Positions 53,421 to 62,150 of a DNA stretch of 64,000 nucleotides are shown here, in pieces. The notes below the pieces were generated by a model. That model was given only the letters and a program-made list of their open reading frames with translations, had not been told where the DNA came from and searched no databases. The stretch covers positions 168,089,107-168,153,106 of the forward strand of contig CP136061.1 of NCBI GenBank assembly GCA_032622095.1. The letters are read 5' to 3'. Both the position numbers and the translations under genes were made by a program. The stretch is from Siphonodentalium dalli. Taxonomy: Eukaryota > Mollusca > Scaphopoda > Gadilida > Siphonodentaliidae. How positions within the stretch are numbered: the first letter of the stretch is position 1; the number at the start of each line of letters is the position of its first letter.

Positions 53421-54112
53421 TAAGTTTCCCGCCAAATATTCGGGATGTTATTTCGGACATGATATTGTCAGTTGAAAGGACATACGGACATGATATTCCC
53501 GATGAATCGTGTTATCCACCCCCGACAAGAATGCACGAAGAGTTGGAATTTTTCCCGGCGTTTCCGCTTATTAGAGGGTCCGGACAATATAATGTGGGAA
53601 CACGAGGCGAGACTGTGACAACTGGATGTAGAAAGCTCACAGAAAGCCACAACAAACTGACACCAGGATTATTCTCAGTGTTCTGCCCACATGGCATTTG
53701 TCTTGGATTCCAGGTCATGATGGCATGTGAATCACCTCAGACAGCCTTTGACATTTTAATGAGAAGGTTTTCAAAAATTCCAAAGACAATCATATACGAT
53801 AATTGTTGTAAGTTGCATTTATATGCCTTGCTCAGAGAGCCGGATAGATTTCGTCATTGCAGATTTTTTGTCGACCGTCTTCATTTCCGTGGCCATATTG
53901 GGTGCTCACTTGGCTACGACATGGAAACATATAAATCTGACACATCAGTTCGCTCTATCAACAGCCAAGTGGTCGAACAAGCCAACAGCGGACTGAGACG
54001 TATACAAACTCAACTAACATATATGCCACCTAAAAACTTAATGGTACACGCAGCCGTATTTCTTGCACTTCGAAACAGGAGGAAGGGTGCATCTATAAAA
54101 AAGTTACCATAG
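53390..54112 (+). pseudogene. Transposase catalytic-domain fragment (DDE, KDZ/HMGXB3-like)
   Basis: Open from just after an in-frame stop at 53387-53389 to three consecutive stops at 54110-54118. The first ATG in frame is at 53459. Counting from the TTG at 53399 gives 237 residues. Visible motifs are KLTPG (86-90), CPHGIC (96-101), the acidic IIYDNCC (Asp134), REPDRF (147-151), FFVDRLH (Asp159) followed by a His/Cys cluster RGHIGC (164-169), and NSQVVEQANSGL (Glu193). These match the order I recall from the HMGXB3-like/KDZ-type transposase domain, in which the enzyme cuts and joins element ends in the nucleus. The region that would carry an earlier catalytic Asp upstream of KLTPG is not evident. 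With no start near the front and a frame change from the upstream piece, I call it a broken gene. Confidence 0.75.
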
Positions 54113-54128
54113 TAGTAGTTCACTCTTG

Positions 54129-54183
54129 CATATATGTACGCCAGTTGAGTTTGTATGCGCATAAGACCGCTATTGACCTGTTC
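54129..54183 (-). pseudogene. Inverted fragment of the transposase C-terminal motif
   Basis: On the minus strand this reads EQVNSGLMRIQTQLAYIYA, a diverged copy of EQANSGLRRIQTQLTYM at about 53975-54025 on the plus strand. At the DNA level the two are inverted copies, with 4 extra bases here and a shared 14-bp core 'atacaaactcaact'. Beyond the motif the minus frame meets a stop and similarity ends. It may be the remnant of a second, diverged transposase in opposite orientation, or a local inverted duplication. The differences are mostly at third codon positions, which favours the first explanation. Confidence 0.72.
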
Positions 54184-54187
54184 CACA

Positions 54188-54320
54188 GAACATCTTTAAT
54201 ATTCCATGAGTTGTTAATTTTGTATGAGTATCACATAAAGTGTTTATGGATCTTCTGTGTATAATTATCTAGTGTTATTTAAATAAAATATTATTATTGC
54301 AAAATCTTCCGTTGTTTATG
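54188..54320. other. AT-rich spacer inside the transposon
   Basis: Lies between the inverted transposase fragment and the hairpin. Apart from the AATAAA at 54282 I see no feature. It is not satellite sequence and shows no match to the other parts of the element. Confidence 0.6.
54282..54287 (+). promoter_or_regulatory. Possible polyadenylation signal AATAAA
   Basis: AATAAA about 170 bp after the transposase stop codons, in AT-rich sequence. The position suits a transposase transcript, but the hexamer is common in such sequence and no downstream GU-rich element stands out. Confidence 0.35.
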
Positions 54321-54322
54321 AA

Positions 54323-54510
54323 AAAGAGTCTTTTCAAATGGCCACGCGCCGATCACCACCAGTCGAGCACCAATAGGCGTGTCCCAAACCGGCGGTGCAC
54401 CAATGAGCGTTCGCCAACATATACGATAATGTTTGTACCGCCGGTTTGGGACACGCCTATTGGTGCTCGACTGGTGGTGATCTGCGCGTGGTCATTTGAA
54501 AAGACTCTTT
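54323..54510. repeat. Long hairpin with 74-bp arms
   Basis: Bases 54323-54396 are the reverse complement of 54437-54510 at 72 of 74 positions. The mismatches are 54341 with 54492 and 54350 with 54483. The loop is 40 bp. The arms are much more GC-rich than the surroundings. The loop begins 'gcaccaatgagcgt', a diverged direct copy of 'gcaccaataggcgt' inside the left arm. No clear target duplication borders the hairpin, so a nested foldback/MITE insertion is possible but not shown. A transcript through it would fold into long double-stranded RNA. An open frame through it is explained by the arms and is not a gene. Confidence 0.93.
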
Positions 54511-54520
54511 GTCAAACCAC

Positions 54521-54715
54521 CGCCTGTTTGTACTGATCCCATATACACACTGCGCGTAATTAATTCTTTAATTTTATTGACGCCCCTTTGTGTTACTCAA
54601 TGCCCTAAGCAGCGTAACGCCTGTTTGTACTTATCCACTATACACACTGCGCGTAATTAATCTCTATTCATTGATCGACGCCCCTTTGTGTTACTCATTG
54701 CACTAAGTAGCGTAA
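54521..54715. repeat. Two copies of a 97/98-bp subterminal repeat
   Basis: Unit 1 is 54521-54617 and unit 2 is 54618-54715. Both start CGCCTGTTTGTACT, share 'acacactgcgcgtaattaat' and 'cgcccctttgtgttactca', and end in AGCGTAA. A third partial start, CGCGTGTTTGAG, follows at 54716 and runs into the terminal repeat. The junction motif GCGTAACGC also occurs, inverted, in the left terminal repeat at 53126-53134. Arrays of this kind near transposon ends often bind transposase. That role here is inferred. Confidence 0.88.
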
Positions 54716-54748
54716 CGCGTGTTTGAGCCACTTTGGAATAATTACATA
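54710..54748 (-). repeat. Right terminal inverted repeat (imperfect)
   Basis: Partner of 53096-53134, ending four bases before the target duplication. Its inner block GCGTAACGC is shared with the subterminal repeats just upstream. Confidence 0.75.
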
Positions 54749-54752
54749 TATG

Positions 54753-54760
54753 CCGTAGTG
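54753..54760. repeat. Target-site duplication, right copy (CCGTAGTG)
   Basis: First satellite bases after the element, matching 53085-53092. The satellite then continues in register with no bases lost, as expected for a clean transposition and not for a rearrangement. Confidence 0.93.
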
Positions 54761-57700
54761 CTCTGATCTCAATGAAATTTGGTATGGGTGTTCACCACTA
54801 TAAGGACATTCAATGGCATCTGTCCAATGTATGCACCGGACGACAGTATATCTTGTTTTTGCACTGATTTAAATTTCATTATTTTTGTTCTTTCATTTGG
54901 TATTCCACATTATAGACAGGACAGATCTCATTATTTTTGTCATTTTGTTTTGTCTTCCAGATTGGAGAGGGTAGAAGATTTCAGATACTCGGAAGCATAT
55001 AGAAGATGGCCACATCCAAGATAACGCAGCGAATCAAATGTCTGGTTATTATTATAGCCCCTTATTAAAAAAAGGTATATTGTTTTGCACGTGTCTGTCC
55101 GGACATGCGTTCGCACATCCGCACAATGTCTGTTCAATGTTATAACTTGAACCGTAGTGCTCTGATCTCAATGAAATTTGGTATGGGTGTTCACCACTAT
55201 AAGGACATTCAATGGCATCTGTTCAATGTATGCACCGGACGACAGTATATCTTGTTTTTGAACTGTTTTTTTAAATTTCATTATTTTTGTTCTTTCATTT
55301 TGTATTTCACATTAGGCAGGACAGATCTCATTATTTTTGTCATTCTGTTTTGTCTTCCAGATTGGAGAGGGTACACTATTCAGATACTCGGAAGCATACA
55401 GAAGATGGCCACATCCAAGATAATGCAGCGAATCAAATGTATGTGGTTATTGTTATAGCCCCTTTTTAAAAAAGGTATATTGTTTTGCATCTGTCTGTCC
55501 GGACGTTCGTACGTACATCCGCCCAATGTCTGTTCATGCCATAGTGCTCGGTTCTGAATGAAATTTGGTATGGATGTTCCCTACTATGAGTATACTCAGT
55601 AGAATATTCCATCGTTTTGTTCAAATTATTCATTCTAGAGTTATTCATCTTTGTTTATCTGGAAATGTTGGCTTTTTGGTCTGTCTGATGTCTTTTCATG
55701 ACATAACTTGAACAATAATGCTCGGTTCTCAATGATATTTGGTATGGGTGTTCACCGCTATAAGGACATGCAATGGCATCTGTTCAATGTATGCACCGGA
55801 CGACAGTATATCTTGTTTTTGCACTGATTTAAATTTCATTATTTTTGTTCTTTCATTTGGTATTCCACATTATAGACAGGACAGATCTCATTATTTTTGT
55901 CATTTTGTTTTGTCTTCCAGATTGGAGAGGGTAGAAGATTTCAGATACTCGGAAGCATACAGAAGATGGCCACATCCAAGAAAACGCAGCGAATCAAATG
56001 TCTGGTTATTGTTATAGCCCCTTTTTAAAAAAGGTATATTGTTTTCCATCTGTCTGTCCGGACGTTCGTACATACATCCGCCCAATGTCTGTTCATGCCA
56101 TAGTGCTCGGTTCTGAATGAAATTTGATATGGATGTTCCCTACTATGAGTATACTCAGTAGAATATTCCATCGTTTTGTTCAGATTATTCATTCTAGAGT
56201 TATTCATCTTTGTTTATCTGGAAATGTTGGCTTTTTAGTCTGTCTGATGTCTTTTCAGGACATAACTTGAACAATAATGCTCGGTTCTCAATGATATTTG
56301 GTATGGATGTTCACCACTATAAGGACATTCAATGTCATCTGTTCAATGTATGCACCGGATGACAGTATATCTTGTTTTTGCACTGATTTAAATTTCATTA
56401 TTTTTGTTCTTTCATTTGGTATTCCACATTATAGACAGGACAGATCTCATTATTTTTGTCATTTTGTTTTGTCTTCCAGATTGGAGAGGGTAGAAGATTT
56501 CAGATACTCGGAAGCATATAGAAGATGGCCACATCCAAGATAACGCAGCGAATCAAATGTCTGGTTATTATTATAGCCCCTTATTAAAAAAGGGTATATT
56601 GTTTTGCACGTGTTTGTCCTGACATGCATTCGCACATCCGCACAATGTCTGTTCAATGTTATAACTTGAACCGTAGTGCTCTGATCTCAATGAAATTTGG
56701 TATGGGTGTTCACCACTATAAGGACATTCAATGGCATCTGTCCAATGTATGCACCGGACGACAGTATATCTTGTTTTTGCACTGATTTAAATTTCATTAT
56801 TTTTGTTCTTTCATTTGGTATTCCACATTATAGACAGGACAGATCTCATTATTTTTGTCATTTTGTTTTGTCTTCCAGATTGGAGAGGGTAGAAGATTTC
56901 AGATACTCGGAAGCATATAGAAGATGGCCACATCCAAGATAACGCAGCGAATCAAATGTCTGGTTATTATTATAGCCCCTTATTAAAAAAAGGTATATTG
57001 TTTTGCACGTGTCTGTCCGGACATGCGTTCGCACATCCGCACAATGTCTGTTCAATGTTATAACTTGAACCGTAGTGCTCTGATCTCATTGAAATTTGGT
57101 ATGGGTGTTCACCACTATAAGGACATTCAATGGCGTCTGTTCAATGTATGCACCGGACGACAGTATATCTTGTTTTTGCACTGATTTAAATTTCATTATT
57201 TTTGTTCTTTCATTTTGTATTTCACATTAGGCAGGACAGATCTCATTATTTTTGTCATTCTGTTTTGTCTTCCAGATTGGAGAGGGTACACTATTTCAGA
57301 TACTCGGAAGCATACAGAAGATGGCCACATCCAAGATAATGCAGCGAATCAAATGTATGTGGTTATTGTTATAGCCCCTTTTTAAAAAAGGTATATTGTT
57401 TTGCATCTGTCTATCCGGACGTTCGTACGTACATCCGCCCAATGTCTGTTCATGCCATAGTGCTCGGTTCTGAATGAAATTTGGTATGGATGTTCCCTAC
57501 TATGAGTATACTCAGTAGAATATTCCATCGTTTTGTTCAGATTATTCATTCTAGAGTTATTCATCTTTGTTTATCTGGAAATGTTGGCTTTTTGGTCTGT
57601 CTGATATGTCTTTTCAGGACATAACTTGAACAATAATGCTCGGTTCTCAATGATATTTGGTATGGGTGTTCACCACTATAAGGACATGCAATGGCATCTG

Positions 57701-59119
57701 TTCAATGTATGCACCGGACGACAGTATATCTTGTTTTTGCACTGATTTAAATTTCATTATTTTTGTTCTTTCATTTGGTATTCCACATTATAGACAGGAC
57801 AGATCTCATTATTTTTGTCATTTTGTTTTGTTGTCCAGATTGGAGAGGGTAGAAGATTTCAGATACTCGGAAGCATACAGAAGATGGCCACATCCAAGAT
57901 AACGCAGCGAATCAAATGTCTGGTTATTGTTATAGCCCCTTTTTAAAAAAGGTATATTGTTTTGCATCTGTCTGTCCGGACGTTCGTACATACATCCGCC
58001 CAATGTCTGTTCATGCCATAGTGCTCGGTTCTGATTGAAATTTGATATGGATGTTCCCTACTATGAGTATACTCAGTAGAATATTCCATCGTTTTGTTCA
58101 GATTATTCATTCTAGAGTTATTCATCTTTGTTTATCTGGAAATGTTGGCTTTTTAGTCTGTCTGATGTCTTTTCAGGACATAACTTGAACAATAATGCTC
58201 GGTTTTCAATGATATTTGGTATGGATGTTCACCACTATAAGGACATTCAATGTCATCTGTTCAATGTATGCACCGGATGACAGTATATCTTGTTTTTGCA
58301 CTGATTTAAATTTCATTATTTTTGTTCTTTCATTTGGTATTCCACATTATAGACAGGACAGATCTCATTATTTTTGTCATTATGTTTTGTCTTCCAGATT
58401 GGAGAGGGTAGAAGATTTCAGATACTCGGAAGCATATAGAAGATGGCCACATCCAAGATAACGCAGCGAATCAAATGTCTGGTTATTATTATAGCCCCTT
58501 ATTAAAAAAGGGTATATTGTTTTGCACGTGTCTGTCCGGACATGCGTTCGCACATCCGCACAATGTCTGTTCAATGTTATAACTTGAACCGTAGTGCTCT
58601 GATCTCAATGAAATTTGGTATGGGTGTTCACCACTATAAGGACATTCATTGGCATCTGTTCAATGTATGCACCGGACGACAGTATATCTTGTTTTTGAAC
58701 TGTTTTTTTAAATTTCATTATTTTTGTTCTTTCATTTTGTATTTCACATTAGGCAGGACAGATCTCATTATTTTTGTCATTCTGTTTTGTCTTCCAGATT
58801 GGAGAGGGTACACTATTCAGATACTCGGAAGCATACAGAAGATGGCCACATCCAAGATAATGCAGCGAATCAAATGTATGTGGTTATTGTTATAGCCCCT
58901 TTTTAAAAAAGGTATATTGTTTTGCATCTGTCTGTCCGGACGTTCGTACGTACATCCGCCCAATGTCTGTTCATGCCATAGTGCTCGGTTCTGAATGAAA
59001 TTTGGTATGGATGTTCCCTACTATGAGTATACTCAGTAGAATATTCCATCGTTTTGTTCAGATTATTCATTCTAGAGTTATTCATCTTTGTTTATCTGGA
59101 AATGTTGGCTTTTTGGTCT

Positions 59120-62100
59120 GTCTGATATGTCTTTTCAGGACATAACTTGAACAATAATGCTCGGTTCTCAATGATATTTGGTATGGGTGTTCACCACTAT
59201 AAGGACTTGCAATGGCATCTGTTCAATGTATGCACCGGACGACAGTATATCTTGTTTTTGCACTGATTTAAATTTCATTATTTTTGTTCTTTCATTTGGT
59301 ATTCCACATTATAGACAGGACAGATCTCATTATTTTTGTCATTTTGTTTTGTCTTCCAGATTGGAGAGGGTAGAAGATTTCAGATACTCGGAAGCATACA
59401 GAAGATGGCCACATCCAAGAAAACGCAGCGAATCAAATGTCTGGTTATTGTTATAGCCCCTTTTTAAAAAAGGTATATTGTTTTGCATCTGTCTGTCCGG
59501 ACGTTCGTACATACATCCGCCCAATGTCTGTTCATGCCATAGTGCTCGGTTCTGAATGAAATTTGATATGGATGTTCCCTACTATGAGTATACTCAGTAG
59601 AATATTCCATCGTTTTGTTCAGATTATTCATTCTAGAGTTATTCATCTTTGTTTATCTGGAAATGTTGGCTTTTTAGTCTGTCTGATGTCTTTTCAGGAC
59701 ATAACTTGAACAATAATGCTCGGTTCTCAATGATATTTGGTATGGATGTTCACCACTATAAGGACATTCAATGTCATCTGTTCAATGTATGCACCGGATG
59801 ACAGTATATCTTGTTTTTGCACTGATTTAAATTTCATTATTTTTGTTCTTTCATTTGGTATTCCACATTATAGACAGGACAGATCTCATTATTTTTGTCA
59901 TTTTGTTTTGTCTTCCAGATTGGAGAGGGTAGAAGATTTCAGATACTCGGAAGCATATAGAAGATGGCCACATCCAAGATAACGCAGCGAATCAAATGTC
60001 TGGTTATTATTATAGCCCCTTATTAAAAAAGGGTATATTGTTTTGCACGTGTCTGTCCTGACATGCGTTCGCACATCCGCACAATGTATGTTCAATGTTA
60101 TAACTTGAACCGTAGTGCTATGATCTCAATGAAATTTGGTATGGGTGTTCACCACTATAAGGACATTCAATGGCATTTGTCCAATGTATGCACCGGACGA
60201 CAGTATATCTTGTTTTTGCACTGATTTAAATTTCATTATTTTTGTTCTTTCATTTGGTATTCCACATTATAGACAGGACAGATCTCATTATTTTTGTCAT
60301 TTTGTTTTGTCTTCCAGATTGGAGAGGGTAGAAGATTTCAGATACTCGGAAGCATACAGAAGATGGCCACATCCAAGATAACGCAGCGAATCAAATGTCT
60401 GGTTATTGTTATAGCCCCTTTTTAAAAAAGGTATATTGTTTTGCATCTGTCTGTCCGGACGTTCGTACGTACATCCGCCCAATGTCTGTTCATGCCATAG
60501 TGCTCGGTTCTGAATGAAATTTGATATGGATGTTCCCTACTATGAGTATACTCAGTAGAATATTCCATCGTTTTGTTCAGATTATTCATTCTAGAGTTAT
60601 TCATCTTTGTTTATCTGGAAATGTTGGCTTTTTAGTCTGTCTGATATGTCTTTTCAGGACATAACTTGAACAATAATGCTCGGTTCTCAATGATATTTGG
60701 TATGGGTGTTCACCACTATAAGGACTTGCAATGGCATCTGTTCAATGTATGCACCGGACGACAGTATATCTTGTTTTTGCACTGATTTAAATTTCATTAT
60801 TTTTGTTCTTTCATTTGGTATTCCACATTATAGACAGGACAGATCTCATTATTTTTGTCATTTTGTTTTGTCTTCCAGATTGGAGAGGGTAGAAGATTTC
60901 AGATACTCGGAAGCATACAGAAGATGGCCACATCCAAGAAAACGCAGCGAATCAAATGTCTGGTTATTGTTATAGCCCCTTTTTAAAAAAGGTATATTGT
61001 TTTGCATCTGTCTGTCCGGACGTTCGTACATACATCCGCCCAATGTCTGTTCATGCCATAGTGCTCGGTTCTGAATGAAATTTGATATGGATGTTCCCTA
61101 CTATGAGTATACTCAGTAGAATATTCCATCGTTTTGTTCAGATTATTCATTCTAGAGTTATTCATCTTTGTTTATCTGGAAATGTTGGCTTTTTAGTCTG
61201 TCTGATGTCTTTTCAGGACATAACTTGAACAATAATGCTCGGTTCTCAATGATATTTGGTATGGATGTTCACCACTATAAGGACATTCAATGTCATCTGT
61301 TCAATGTATGCACCGGATGACAGTATATCTTGTTTTTGCACTGATTTAAATTTCATTATTTTTGTTCTTTCATTTGGTATTCCACATTATAGACAGGACA
61401 GATCTCATTATTTTTGTCATTTTGTTTTGTCTTCCAGATTGGAGAGGGTAGAAGATTTCAGATACTCGGAAGCATATAGAAGATGGCCACATCCAAGATA
61501 ACGCAGCGAATCAAATGTCTGGTTATTATTATAGCCCCTTATTAAAAAAGGGTATATTGTTTTGCACGTGTCTGTCCTGACATGCGTTCGCACATCCGCA
61601 CAATGTATGTTCAATGTTATAACTTGAACCGTAGTGCTATGATCTCAATGAAATTTGGTATGGGTGTTCACCACTATAAGGACATTCAATGGCATTTGTC
61701 CAATGTATGCACCGGACGACAGTATATCTTGTTTTTGCACTGATTTAAATTTCATTATTTTTGTTCTTTCATTTGGTATTCCACATTATAGACAGGACAG
61801 ATCTCATTATTTTTGTCATTTTGTTTTGTCTTCCAGATTGGAGAGGGTAGAAGATTTCAGATACTCGGAAGCATACAGAAGATGGCCACATCCAAGATAA
61901 CGCAGCGAATCAAATGTCTGGTTATTGTTATAGCCCCTTTTTAAAAAAGGTATATTGTTTTGCATCTGTCTGTCCGGACGTTCGTACGTACATCCGCCCA
62001 ATGTCTGTTCATGCCATAGTGCTCGGTTCTGAATGAAATTTGATATGGATGTTCCCTACTATGAGTATACTCAGTAGAATATTCCATCGTTTTGTTCAGA

Positions 62101-62150
62101 TTATTCATTCTAGAGTTATTCATCTTTTTTTATCTGGAAATGTTGGCTTT
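59120..62150. repeat. Tandem pair of 1519-bp higher-order units
   Basis: Two head-to-tail copies of a three-monomer unit (559 + 399 + 561 bp) at about 59.12-60.63 kb and 60.64-62.15 kb. Linked markers are 'aaggacttgcaatgg' near 59210 and 60721, 'tccaagaaaacgc' near 59414 and 60933, 'tagtgctatgatc' near 60113 and 61632, and 'ggcatttgtcc' near 60172 and 61691. The 'gatatgtc' insertion seen at about 59125 and 60644 is missing at about 62162, which marks the end of the repeat. Confidence 0.85.

Larger units (their letters stand above)
53093..54752 (+). mobile_element. 1660-bp DNA transposon, KDZ/HMGXB3-like, defective
   Basis: The only non-satellite sequence in the window. It interrupts a short monomer between 'gaaccgtagtg' and 'ctctgatctc', and the 8 bases CCGTAGTG are present on both sides. 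It has imperfect terminal inverted repeats of about 39 bp, fragments of a transposase gene on the plus strand, subterminal repeats and a long hairpin. From family knowledge, an 8-bp target duplication is reported for Zisupton of the KDZ group, and the protein motifs fit a DDE transposase related to the domain found in HMGXB3-like proteins. The coding part is frameshifted and too short, so the element is judged non-autonomous. Placement in a precise subgroup is not certain. Confidence 0.88.

Noticed and set aside
53468-53718. Minus-strand open frames of 60 and 68 codons opposite the transposase
   Set aside because: They are shadows of the plus-strand coding fragment, which carries recognisable motifs.
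54323-54510. Rho-independent terminator
   Set aside because: The stem is far too long, the context is eukaryotic, and no T-tract follows the right arm.
54297-54536. 79-codon open frame inside the transposon
   Set aside because: It runs straight through both arms and the loop of the hairpin. Its sequence is dictated by the inverted repeat and it starts with poor context.
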